Assembly (NCBI GenBank): GCA_964459515.1
Contig: CAYWML010000014.1
Span: 1-25,308, forward strand
Direction of reading: 5' to 3'
Origin: Scatosoma sp964459515
Lineage (GTDB): Bacteria; Bacillota; Clostridia; Christensenellales; Borkfalkiaceae
DNA: 25,308 nucleotides
Shown here piece by piece: positions 6,489 through 13,837 of this stretch; the stretch's first letter is position 1, and every line of letters starts with the position of its first letter. Under the pieces are notes generated by a model. That model had not been told where the DNA came from. It did no database searches and saw nothing but the letters and a program-made list of their open reading frames with translations. Position numbers and translations under genes: made by a program.

Positions 6489-7289
6489 ATGCCGACAGAA
6501 GTAAAATACGCCTTGATAACGGGGGCGACGGGCGGTCTGGGAAAAGCCTTTGCGGAAGAACTTGCCGCCACGGGGTACGCGTTGCTATTGACGGGACGAA
6601 GCGAAGAAAAATTGTCCGCGCTGAAAGCCGCGCTTTCGGAAAAATACGCCGCGCTCGATTGCCGCTGTTTTGCGGCGGATTTGGCTTGTTCCGAGGCTCG
6701 CACGCGCCTCGTCGAATGGATACGCGCGCAGAATTTGCGCCTTTCGCTACTCGTCAACGCCGCCGGCGCGGATATTCAAAAGAGCGTTGCGGAATACACC
6801 GAGGAGAAAATTTCGTTACAATGCCGCGTGAATTTCGAGGCGGCGGTTTCTCTTTGTCGCTTTGCGTTGGAACTTCGCGCCGAACGTTTGGAGATTGTCA
6901 ATATTTCCAGCGTTTCGGGGATTTATCCCATGCCGTATTTCGCCGTGTACAGCGCGACGAAAGCCGCTTTGACTTCGTTTTCCGCGGCTTTTCGCGAGGA
7001 AGTTAAAGGACGGAACGTCGCCGTGACGGCGGTATTGCCCGGCGCAATGCCCACGCGCGCGGACATTTGCGCGCAGATAGAAGGGCAGGGGCTTTGGGGA
7101 AAGCTCGCCGCCAAATCGCCGACTTCGGTGGCGCGCGCTTCTCTTCGCGCTGTGCGTAAAAACAAAAGAAAGGTCGTTGTCGGTTTTTGGAATAAAGTCA
7201 TGCGCGTTTCTACCGCGTGGCTTCCGTCTTCGTTACGCTTGCGCTTCATCGCGCGGCGGTGGAGCAAGATTACGAAAGACGCCTTTTAA
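6489..7289 (+). CDS. Short-chain dehydrogenase/reductase (SDR)
   Basis: A 266-residue classical SDR: Rossmann cofactor loop TGATGGLG at 11-18, NAAG at 90-93, catalytic Ser in NISSVSG (140-141), YSATK with Tyr154 and Lys158, and PGAMPT after the active site. TGRSEE after strand 2 places Arg37 where many NADP(H)-dependent members carry a basic residue. The C-terminal basic stretch (VVVGFWNKVMRVSTAWLPSS) resembles the membrane-associated tail of YqjQ/DltE-like SDRs. The start at 6489 is set by AAGGAG (6477-6482), which overlaps the previous stop codon; the longer frame is rejected. Last gene of the yggS operon. Substrate unknown. Confidence 0.92.
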   Translation: MPTEVKYALITGATGGLGKAFAEELAATGYALLLTGRSEEKLSALKAALSEKYAALDCRCFAADLACSEARTRLVEWIRAQNLRLSLLVNAAGADIQKSVAEYTEEKISLQCRVNFEAAVSLCRFALELRAERLEIVNISSVSGIYPMPYFAVYSATKAALTSFSAAFREEVKGRNVAVTAVLPGAMPTRADICAQIEGQGLWGKLAAKSPTSVARASLRAVRKNKRKVVVGFWNKVMRVSTAWLPSSLRLRFIARRWSKITKDAF

Positions 7290-7302
7290 CGGGCGTTTTT
7301 TC
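7279..7302 (+). terminator. Probable terminator of the yggS operon
   Basis: ACGCC (7279-7283) and GGCGT (7292-7296) form a short stem followed by six or more T. It overlaps the SDR stop. The stem is short, but the next operon has its own promoter 50 bases on. Confidence 0.55.
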
Positions 7303-7353
7303 TATGTAAAGGGGATTTGCGTATAAAGAAATTCCGTTTTGCCGTCGAAATCC

Positions 7354-7383
7354 TTGACAACGCGTCGCCATTTGTTGTATAAT
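7354..7383 (+). promoter_or_regulatory. Sigma-A promoter of the citrate synthase-aconitase-IDH operon
   Basis: TTGACA (7354-7359), 18-bp spacer, TATAAT (7378-7383). The leader is about 50 nt and AT-rich; I see no operator in it. Confidence 0.88.
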
Positions 7384-7439
7384 CGACTTGTTTGATTTTA
7401 ATATATAATTCAATCGAAAAAACGCATGGAGAACATTAC

Positions 7440-8825
7440 ATGATAGAGCTTAGCAAATCGACCAATTTATTGGAGATGGATCAATACAAATACGAGTTGC
7501 AGGACGTGGAAGAGCCGCATTTGTTTCGGGATATATACCCGTACGGAGAAGTCCCGAAAACGCCTTTCAACTTTCGTCGCGTGCCGATGAATATGCCGAG
7601 CGAGATTTGGATTACGGATACGACTTTCCGCGACGGACAGCAATCGCGCGCGCCGTACACGGCGAAACAGATCGTGGATATTTACAAACTGTTGGCGCGT
7701 TTGGGCGGCAAAAACGGGATTATTCGGCAGAGCGAATTTTTCGTGTATACGAAAAAGGATCGAGAAGCGGTGGAGAAGTGCATGTCGCTCGGTTATAAAT
7801 TCCCCGAAATCACGACGTGGATTCGCGCCAAAAAGGAAGATTTCGAGCTGGTGCACGATATCGGCATTCGCGAAACGGGCATTTTGGTCAGCTGTTCGGA
7901 TTATCATATTTTCAAGAAGCTCAACATGACGCGTCGGCAGGCGTACGAGCATTATTTATCGGTGGTGAAGCAAGCGTTCGACGCAGGCATATCTCCGCGC
8001 TGTCATTTGGAAGATTTGACGCGCGCCGATTTTTACGGCTTCGTTGTGCCTTTCGTAAACGCTTTGATAGAGCTTTCCAAAGAAGCGAAAATTCCCGTAA
8101 AAATTCGTATGTGCGATACGATGGGGTACGGCGTGCCGTTTACGGGCGCAGCTCCGCCGCGTAGCGTGCCCGGCATCGTATACGGCTTGCACCATTATTC
8201 GGACGTGACTTCGGAAATGTTGGAATGGCACGGGCATAACGATTTTTACATGGGCGTAGCCAACGCGGTCAGCGCGTGGTTGTTCGGCGCAAGCGGCGTA
8301 AATTGTTCCTTGCTCGGCATAGGCGAGCGAACGGGGAACGTGCCTCTGGAAGCGATGGTCATGCAATACGCTTCTTTGCGCGGTACGCTGGACGGCATGG
8401 ATACGACGGCGATCACCGACATAGCGCGCTATTTTGAAAAAGAATTAGGCTACGACGTGCCGCCGATGACGCCTTTCGTGGGCAGCGCGTTTAATATGAC
8501 GAGGGCAGGCATCCATGCGGACGGCATGATGAAAGATTCGGAAATTTATAATATTTTCGATACGGAAAAAATCTTAAATCGCCCTGCCGAGGTTTCTATT
8601 TCCAACACTTCGGGGCTCGCCGGCATAGCGTATTGGATCAATCGTCATTACCGCTTGCCGATAGAGCGACAGCTTTCAAAGCAGGATAAGCTCGTCGTCG
8701 CGGTTAAGGAGAAGATTGACGAGTTGTATTCCGACGGGCGAACGACGGTCATGGGGGAAGCGGAGCTTGCGGAGATTGTCCGCGCGCTTTCGGAAAAATT
8801 GCGTGCGGAAAAGGAAGAGGAGTAA
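7440..8825 (+). CDS. Probable Re-citrate synthase (LeuA/homocitrate synthase family)
   Basis: A 461-residue DRE-TIM metallolyase: TTFRDGQQ at 61-68 (Arg64-Asp65), the metal-binding WHGHND at 263-268 (His264, His266) and GIGERTGN at 293-300, as in isopropylmalate and homocitrate synthases. It lacks the C-terminal LeuA regulatory domain. Re-citrate synthases known from Clostridium kluyveri and sulfate reducers belong to this superfamily, not to GltA; here the gene is followed at once by aconitase and isocitrate dehydrogenase. Condensing oxaloacetate and acetyl-CoA to citrate is therefore the best call, with isopropylmalate or homocitrate synthase as alternatives. The ATG at 7440 is chosen for GGAG at 7428-7431; the upstream frame to 7392 begins at the predicted transcription start. 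Confidence 0.85.
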   Translation: MIELSKSTNLLEMDQYKYELQDVEEPHLFRDIYPYGEVPKTPFNFRRVPMNMPSEIWITDTTFRDGQQSRAPYTAKQIVDIYKLLARLGGKNGIIRQSEFFVYTKKDREAVEKCMSLGYKFPEITTWIRAKKEDFELVHDIGIRETGILVSCSDYHIFKKLNMTRRQAYEHYLSVVKQAFDAGISPRCHLEDLTRADFYGFVVPFVNALIELSKEAKIPVKIRMCDTMGYGVPFTGAAPPRSVPGIVYGLHHYSDVTSEMLEWHGHNDFYMGVANAVSAWLFGASGVNCSLLGIGERTGNVPLEAMVMQYASLRGTLDGMDTTAITDIARYFEKELGYDVPPMTPFVGSAFNMTRAGIHADGMMKDSEIYNIFDTEKILNRPAEVSISNTSGLAGIAYWINRHYRLPIERQLSKQDKLVVAVKEKIDELYSDGRTTVMGEAELAEIVRALSEKLRAEKEEE

Positions 8826-8832
8826 GAAAAAA

Positions 8833-10764
8833 ATGGGATATACCATAGCGCAAAAAATTATAAAAGCACACCTTATTCACGGCGAAATGCGCGTTGGCGA
8901 AGAAATCGGATTGCGTATCGATCAAACGCTCACGCAAGACGCTACGGGCACGATGGCGTATCTGCAATTCGAAGCTATGGGCGTGGAACGCGTGCAAACC
9001 GAGCTTTCCGTTGCCTATATCGACCATAATACGTTGCAGGCAGGGTTTGAAAACGCCGACGATCATCGCTATATTCAAACGGTGGCGAAAAAGCACGGCG
9101 TTCGGTTTTCCCGTCCCGGCAACGGCATTTGTCATCAAGTGCATTTAGAGCGTTTTGCCGTGCCTGCGAAAACGTTGATCGGCTCGGACAGCCATACGCC
9201 GACGGCGGGCGGTATCGGTATGCTCGGCATGGGGGCCGGCGGCTTGGACGTAGCCGTTGCCATGGGAGGCGGTGCGTATTACATCACCATGCCGAAAATG
9301 ATCAAAATCGAATTGACGGGCAGATTGCCCGATTACGTCGGCGCGAAAGACGTGATTTTGGAAGTCTTGCGCCTACTGGGCGTAAAAGGCGGCGTGGGCG
9401 CAATCGTGGAATACGGCGGCGAGGGGGTACGTTCCCTTTCCGTGCCGCAACGCGCCACGATTACGAATATGGGCGCGGAACTCGGTGCGACGTCGTCGAT
9501 TTTTCCTTCCGACGAAGTGACGAGGGCGTTTTTACGGGCAGAGGGGAGAGAGTCGGCTTTTACGGAGCTTTCCGCCGATCCCGACGCTTGCTACGACGCC
9601 GAATATACGATCGATCTCAGCGGTTTGCGTCCGTTGGCGGCATGTCCGCACAGCCCTGACAACGTACGCCCCGTTTCCGCGCTTTCGGGCATGAAAATCG
9701 ATCAAATATGTATCGGTTCTTGTACGAATTCTTCCATGCAGGATCTATTGACGGTTGCGGCGATGTTGAAAGGAAAAACGGTGCATCCCGACGTCGGTTT
9801 ATCCGTATCCCCGGGCTCGAAGCAGGTGTATACGATGTTGGCGGAGTGCGGCGCGCTTGCCGATCTGATTGCCGCAGGGGCGCGTATTTTGGAGTGCGCG
9901 TGCGGACCTTGTATCGGTATGGGATTTTCTCCGCGTTCGGCAGGCGTCAGTTTGCGCACCTTCAATCGAAATTTTCTCGCGCGTAGCGGCACGAAAGACG
10001 CGCAGGTGTATCTCGTTTCTCCCGAAACGGCGGCGGCTTCGGCGATTGCAGGCGTGTTTACCGATCCGACGACGCTGGGCGCAGCCCCGAAGATAGAGCT
10101 TCCCGAAAAGTTTTTGATAAACGACAATATGATAGAGCTTCCTGCCTCGGAAGAAGAAGCGAAACGCGTGGTCGTGGAGCGCGGTCCGAATATCAAGCCC
10201 GTTCCTGTGGGCAAGCCGCCCGAAAAGGACTTGCGTTGTTCCTTGCTTTTGAAAGCAGGCGACGATATTACGACGGATCATATCATGCCGGCAGGCACGA
10301 AAGTTTTGCCTTATCGTTCTAACGTGCCGAAGCTTTCGGAATTTTGCTTTACGGTTTGCGATGAAAGTTTCCCTGCGCGCGCCAAGGCAAAAGGCGGCGG
10401 CGTTATTCTCGGCGGTTGGAATTACGGGCAAGGTTCTTCGAGAGAGCACGCCGCACTCGTGCCCTTGTATTTGGGCGTTCGCGCCGTCGTGGCAAAAAGC
10501 TTTGCTCGTATTCACGCCGCCAATCTCATCAATTTCGGGATCGTGCCGATGACGTTGGAAAATCCGAACGATTATGATTTGTTCCGCGTGGAGGACGAGA
10601 TAGAGATTGTCGGCTTTTCCGAAGCGGTGCGCGCGTGCGATAAAGCGACGCTCGTAAATAAGACGAACGGCGTAAAGGTGAAGTTAAAGTTTGAATTTTC
10701 GTCGCGGCAACGGGAAATTTTGCTTGCCGGCGGTTGTTTGAATTATACGAAAAATACAAAATAA
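8833..10764 (+). CDS. Aconitate hydratase
   Basis: A 643-residue aconitase (citrate to isocitrate) with a [4Fe-4S] cluster. Cluster ligands are Cys297 (IGSCTNS) and Cys357/Cys360 (ACGPC). Other conserved stretches are IGSDSHTPTAGG at 117-127, the swivel domain's DDITTDHIMPAG, and GGWNYGQGSSREHAA near the C-terminus. The length fits the short monomeric class seen in Clostridia rather than the roughly 900-residue AcnA. GSCTNS, SDSHTPT and the complete swivel domain separate it from aconitase X; homoaconitase/isopropylmalate isomerase is disfavoured by the fused swivel domain. Start at 8833 follows GAGGAG, seven bases after the previous gene, so translation is probably coupled. Confidence 0.95.
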   Translation: MGYTIAQKIIKAHLIHGEMRVGEEIGLRIDQTLTQDATGTMAYLQFEAMGVERVQTELSVAYIDHNTLQAGFENADDHRYIQTVAKKHGVRFSRPGNGICHQVHLERFAVPAKTLIGSDSHTPTAGGIGMLGMGAGGLDVAVAMGGGAYYITMPKMIKIELTGRLPDYVGAKDVILEVLRLLGVKGGVGAIVEYGGEGVRSLSVPQRATITNMGAELGATSSIFPSDEVTRAFLRAEGRESAFTELSADPDACYDAEYTIDLSGLRPLAACPHSPDNVRPVSALSGMKIDQICIGSCTNSSMQDLLTVAAMLKGKTVHPDVGLSVSPGSKQVYTMLAECGALADLIAAGARILECACGPCIGMGFSPRSAGVSLRTFNRNFLARSGTKDAQVYLVSPETAAASAIAGVFTDPTTLGAAPKIELPEKFLINDNMIELPASEEEAKRVVVERGPNIKPVPVGKPPEKDLRCSLLLKAGDDITTDHIMPAGTKVLPYRSNVPKLSEFCFTVCDESFPARAKAKGGGVILGGWNYGQGSSREHAALVPLYLGVRAVVAKSFARIHAANLINFGIVPMTLENPNDYDLFRVEDEIEIVGFSEAVRACDKATLVNKTNGVKVKLKFEFSSRQREILLAGGCLNYTKNTK

Positions 10765-10775
10765 CGGAGAATAAA

Positions 10776-11951
10776 ATGGAAAACGTATATAAAGCGGAGC
10801 TGGATTCCGCGTGCGAAAAATTCAGAAAAATTATGGCGGCGCAACTTGCGCGCGTAGAGGATATGAAAGCGCAAGGCGATTTTTTGGATTATGCGGCGTT
10901 GCCCTGTATCAAAATCGGCGTATGCGGCGGCGACGGGATAGGTCCTGTAATTTCCGCGCAAGCGAAACGGGTGTTGGAATTTATCCTCGCGGATTTGGTA
11001 CGGGCGAAAAAGGTAGAGTTTCGCAATATCGAAGGCTTGACGATCGAAAATCGTATCGCGAAGGGAAAGGCTATTCCCGACGACGTTATGGCGGAATTGA
11101 AAGCGTGCCATATCATTTTAAAAGGTCCGACGACTACGCCGCAAAAAGGCGACGGAATGCCGAATATCGAATCGGCGAACGTAGCCATGCGCAAGGCGTT
11201 GGATTTGTTTGCCAACATTCGTCCCGTAAAAGTGCCCGAAGAGGGAATAAATTGGACGATTTTTCGTGAAAATACGGAGGGCGGTTACGCCGTCGGTTCA
11301 TCGGGGTTCAACGTCACGGAGGACTTGGCGGTGGACTTTACGATTACGACGAAGCAAGGTTCGGACAGAATCGCGCGGCTCGCGTACGAATACGCGCATA
11401 AAAACGGTTTGGACAGAGTATCGCTCGTCACCAAGGCGAACGTCATAAAAACGACGGACGGGAACTTTTTGGAAGATTGCCATAAAGTCGCCGCGCTGTA
11501 TCCCGATATCGTGACGGACGAATGGTACGCGGATATTATGACGGCGAAGTTGGTGGATAAAAAACGTCGTCGCGATTTTAAGGTGTTGTTGTTGCCTAAT
11601 TTATACGGCGATATCATTTCGGACGAAGCGGCGGAGTTCCAAGGCGGCGTAGGTACGGCAGGTTGCGCGAATATCGGTAAAAAATACGCTATGTTCGAGG
11701 CAATTCACGGCAGCGCGCCGAGAATGGTCGCGGAAGGACGTGCCGAATACGCCAATCCCGGTTCTATGCTTCGCGCTTGCGTTATGTTGCTGTCGCATAT
11801 CGGCTTGCAGGAAAGAGCGGACAAGTTGGAACGCGCGCTCGATATTTGCACGTTTGAAGAGAAAAAGTACGAAATTACGGGCAGAGCCGACGGCGCGACT
11901 TGCCGTCAATTCGGCGATTCCGTCATGGAAACCTTGCAAAAGCTTTCTTGA
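10776..11951 (+). CDS. Isocitrate dehydrogenase (isocitrate/isopropylmalate dehydrogenase family)
   Basis: A 391-residue beta-decarboxylating dehydrogenase, isocitrate to 2-oxoglutarate. Visible marks: GDGIGP at 53-58, substrate loop NIESANVAMR at 130-139, FRENTEGGY around 163-171, KANVIKTTDG at 220-229, metal-binding NLYGDIISDEAAE at 275-287, HGSAP at 311-315. The N-terminus is extended by about 45 residues relative to compact NAD-dependent members. The cofactor is unclear: after HGSAP the sequence is R-M, neither the K-Y of NADP enzymes nor the D-I of NAD enzymes. Start fixed by CGGAGA (10765-10770), right after the aconitase stop. Context favours isocitrate over isopropylmalate or homoisocitrate. 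Confidence 0.9.
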   Translation: MENVYKAELDSACEKFRKIMAAQLARVEDMKAQGDFLDYAALPCIKIGVCGGDGIGPVISAQAKRVLEFILADLVRAKKVEFRNIEGLTIENRIAKGKAIPDDVMAELKACHIILKGPTTTPQKGDGMPNIESANVAMRKALDLFANIRPVKVPEEGINWTIFRENTEGGYAVGSSGFNVTEDLAVDFTITTKQGSDRIARLAYEYAHKNGLDRVSLVTKANVIKTTDGNFLEDCHKVAALYPDIVTDEWYADIMTAKLVDKKRRRDFKVLLLPNLYGDIISDEAAEFQGGVGTAGCANIGKKYAMFEAIHGSAPRMVAEGRAEYANPGSMLRACVMLLSHIGLQERADKLERALDICTFEEKKYEITGRADGATCRQFGDSVMETLQKLS

Positions 11952-11987
11952 TATATAACCGCGCACGAAAAACGGACGATTTGCATA

Positions 11988-12021
11988 TTGTGTAGTATGA
12001 GGTTTGCCTCAGAATACACAA
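11988..12021 (+). promoter_or_regulatory. 34-nt leader hairpin before the Cys/Gly-rich gene
   Basis: TTGTGTA (11988-11994) pairs with TACACAA (12015-12021). After a symmetric 3x3 internal loop (GTA/GAA), TGAGG (11998-12002) pairs with CCTCA (12007-12011) around TTTG. The Shine-Dalgarno GAGG (12022-12025) starts at the next base. CCTC could instead pair with that GAGG, so two exclusive folds are possible. The function is unproven; a protein-binding dyad in DNA would look the same. Confidence 0.55.
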
Positions 12022-12037
12022 GAGGTATTGAAATACT

Positions 12038-12286
12038 ATGTGCAATACTTTTAATTCCTGCAACGGTATGTGGAGAACGGCTTGCGGTTGCGGCGGACGT
12101 CGCGCGTGTCGCGACGGAAACGGTAACGTTTGGGTGCGTGTGGAGCGCGGCGGAGGCGGCGGTTGCGGCAACGGCAATGTTTGGGGCTGCGGCGGATGTA
12201 GCGGCTACGGCAGTTGCGTGCGGCAATGCACGACTACGACGAACGCAAGCAACGCTTACTCCTGCGGTTATTATTACAACGGATAA
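12038..12286 (+). CDS. Small cysteine/glycine-rich protein, unknown function
   Basis: An 82-residue protein with 11 Cys (2, 8, 16, 18, 24, 43, 51, 54, 60, 64, 76) and 20 Gly, no hydrophobic helix or signal peptide. GNGNVW occurs twice (27-32 and 44-49), hinting at internal duplication. It is read as real because AGAGG (12021-12025) precedes the ATG, the frame ends five bases before a clean terminator, and a structured leader stands upstream. The SD-ATG distance is long (12 bases) but holds a small dyad (GTATT-GA-AATAC, 12025-12036) that could shorten it. Metal binding, a disulfide-rich coat component or a peptide precursor are all possible; no modification enzyme is nearby. It may share the isocitrate dehydrogenase transcript, since no terminator separates them. 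Confidence 0.6.
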   Translation: MCNTFNSCNGMWRTACGCGGRRACRDGNGNVWVRVERGGGGGCGNGNVWGCGGCSGYGSCVRQCTTTTNASNAYSCGYYYNG

Positions 12287-12290
12287 AACG

Positions 12291-12315
12291 AAAACGGCGG
12301 TTTACCGCCGTTTTT
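12291..12315 (+). terminator. Terminator after the Cys/Gly-rich gene
   Basis: AAAACGGCGG (12291-12300), loop TTTA, CCGCCGTTTTT (12305-12315): a perfect stem with a T-run, five bases after the stop codon. Confidence 0.93.
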
Positions 12316-12391
12316 CCGCGTTTGAAAGGGCGGAATACTACTATTTTTCGTGCTTTGCATGAAAATTCGAACGGCGGAGCATACTTTCGGA

Positions 12392-13213
12392 ATGGGGAAG
12401 TTGCAAACGGCATATCGCTACGTGCGAAAAAAATACGCGTTGCTGACGACGAAGAAGTATACCACGATTGCAGGAACTTTGGTATTCTTTTTGAGTATGT
12501 CCATCGTGCCGTTTGCCTTTTGGCTTACCCTTCTCATCGGCAGATTGCCGATTGATACGGAAAAGTTTTTGTCGTTGTCTGTTTTCGCTTCCGTAAAAGA
12601 CGCGTTGTTATATGTGCGTAAAGAAGCGACGAACGCCACCGTCGGGGCTTCCGTATTGCTGTTGTGCACCACGCTGTATTCCGCCACCAATCTCTTCTAT
12701 CAAATGCGCCGTAGCGGAGAGATCATCTACGAATACCGCGGCGAAAAAACGGGGCTTCGTTTGCGCTTGGGCGCGTTGTTGCTTTTGCTTATCGTCATGG
12801 CGTCGCTCGTCGCGTTTTTGGCGTTGTTTGCCGTCGGTTGCCTGTTGTTTTCCGCGCTGTTTTCCGAGGGGTGGGCGCAGCTCGCGGAATACGCGCTGTT
12901 GGCGGCGGTCGCTTTTTTGTTGTCGTTGCTCTTGAACGCTTACGTTTGTCCTTATAAAGCGCGCTTTCGGGAGTTACGCGTCGGCGCGCTTCTCACCGTC
13001 GTTTTTTGGATACTTGCCGTATCGGGGTTTTCGGTATATCTCCGTTGGAGCAATCTTCGGCGTTTATACGGTGCGCTCAGTACGCTCGTCGTGTTTTTTC
13101 TATGGCTGTATTTGATGATGATAGGTTTCGTCGTCGGCGTTATTTTCAACAGCGAAAAAATTCTTGCAAAACGCGTGCGAAAGGGTACGCGCGCCAAAAA
13201 ACGCCGCACATAA
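12392..13213 (+). CDS. YihY/BrkB-family (UPF0761) inner membrane protein
   Basis: A polytopic protein of about 273 residues with six hydrophobic segments and a basic C-terminal tail (RVRKGTRAKKRR). The first segment, YTTIAGTLVFFLSMSIVPF, matches the family's N-terminal pattern (helix with a conserved Pro after aromatic residues). The last segments (LRRLYGALSTLVVFFLWLY and MMIGFVVGVIFNSE) match the typical G.L....v...Wly and iG...N motifs. Once named RNase BN by mistake, the family has no settled function; membrane transport is suspected. The start is uncertain: 12392 gives the family-like N-terminus with GGAG 12 bases upstream; ATG 12359 and GTG 12350 lack a Shine-Dalgarno site. No sigma-A promoter is evident after the preceding terminator. 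Confidence 0.82.
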   Translation: MGKLQTAYRYVRKKYALLTTKKYTTIAGTLVFFLSMSIVPFAFWLTLLIGRLPIDTEKFLSLSVFASVKDALLYVRKEATNATVGASVLLLCTTLYSATNLFYQMRRSGEIIYEYRGEKTGLRLRLGALLLLLIVMASLVAFLALFAVGCLLFSALFSEGWAQLAEYALLAAVAFLLSLLLNAYVCPYKARFRELRVGALLTVVFWILAVSGFSVYLRWSNLRRLYGALSTLVVFFLWLYLMMIGFVVGVIFNSEKILAKRVRKGTRAKKRRT

Positions 13214-13241
13214 AAGCCCGTAAAGCGCGCAAACTGTACGT

Positions 13242-13649
13242 ATGAAAAATTCTATTTTCAAACGTTCCGCTCTTGTCGGCGTTTTTTCGCCGTTGTTTTT
13301 GCTTTCCTCCGTCGGAACGGGCGGCGTTAAAGACGTCGCAAAACCCTATCTCGGCGTATACGAATGCACGACGGCGCGATTAAACGCCGATTCCCGTTTG
13401 GAAGCGTTCGATTATATTCGGCTGGAATTGAAGGCAAAAGAGAAATTTTTTCTGTATTATAAAAAGTCGGGGGAGCGTTCGTTTTCGGAGGACGGTAGTT
13501 TTTCGTATAACGCCGCGCGGCACGAGCTGACTTTCGTTCGTAATGGTCGTAACGCCTATGCGCGCACGGCAACGTTGGAAAAGGGTACGCTGTCTTTTTT
13601 TATGTCGCTCGGGGAGAAAAATTTATTTTTGCAATTTCGGCAAACGTAA
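13242..13649 (+). CDS. Small exported protein of unknown function
   Basis: A 135-residue protein with a signal peptide: basic MKNSIFKR, hydrophobic core (ALVGVFSPLFLLSSV), then small residues around 25-28. The mature part (PYLGVYECTTARLNADSRL, then alternating hydrophobic strands such as YIRLELKAKEKFFLYYK and FSYNAARHELTFV) reads as a small beta-barrel or lipocalin-like fold, by inference only. There is no lipobox. No clear Shine-Dalgarno precedes the ATG, and it follows the YihY-like gene by 28 bases, so it is probably cotranscribed. I do not recognise the family. Confidence 0.65.
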   Translation: MKNSIFKRSALVGVFSPLFLLSSVGTGGVKDVAKPYLGVYECTTARLNADSRLEAFDYIRLELKAKEKFFLYYKKSGERSFSEDGSFSYNAARHELTFVRNGRNAYARTATLEKGTLSFFMSLGEKNLFLQFRQT

Positions 13650-13720
13650 GGCGTTTTTCGCCGCATAACGCGTTCGATTTTCGCAAATCGACGCCTATAC
13701 CGTAAAAAATAATTTTTTTA

Positions 13721-13734
13721 CGAACAAATGTTCG
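13721..13734. promoter_or_regulatory. LexA (SOS) box upstream of the helicase gene
   Basis: CGAACAAATGTTCG is a perfect 6-2-6 palindrome and fits the Gram-positive LexA/DinR consensus CGAACRNRYGTTYC at 13 of 14 positions. It ends eight bases before the -35 of the helicase promoter, where bound LexA would block RNA polymerase. Confidence 0.82.
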
Positions 13735-13742
13735 CAAAACGC

Positions 13743-13771
13743 TTGCAAAATCCGAAAACATGTGGTATAAT
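13743..13771 (+). promoter_or_regulatory. Sigma-A promoter of the RecD/Dda-like helicase
   Basis: TTGCAA (13743-13748), 17-bp spacer, TATAAT (13766-13771). The -10 lies inside a 15-base perfect palindrome (13763-13777, TGGTATA-A-TATACCA). Confidence 0.82.
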
Positions 13772-13837
13772 ATACCAAGAAGCTGCAATCGTTCCGCATT
13801 TTGCGGCGAATAGAATGCGCGGTTTCTCGGTGTAATT

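Noticed and set aside
5780..6757. 325-codon minus-strand frame
   Set aside because: Antisense to the clear YiiX-like and SDR genes, no domain, no ribosome site; a by-product of GC-skewed codon use.
11988..12362. Ala/Val-rich 124-codon frame overlapping the Cys/Gly-rich gene
   Set aside because: It runs through the leader hairpin, the terminator and into the next gene's leader, and lacks a ribosome site; GC-rich Gly codons read one frame off give Ala, so it is a shadow.
13650..13663. GGCG-TTTTT-CGCC hairpin after the exported orphan
   Set aside because: Only four pairs and no T-run after the stem, so not called a terminator.
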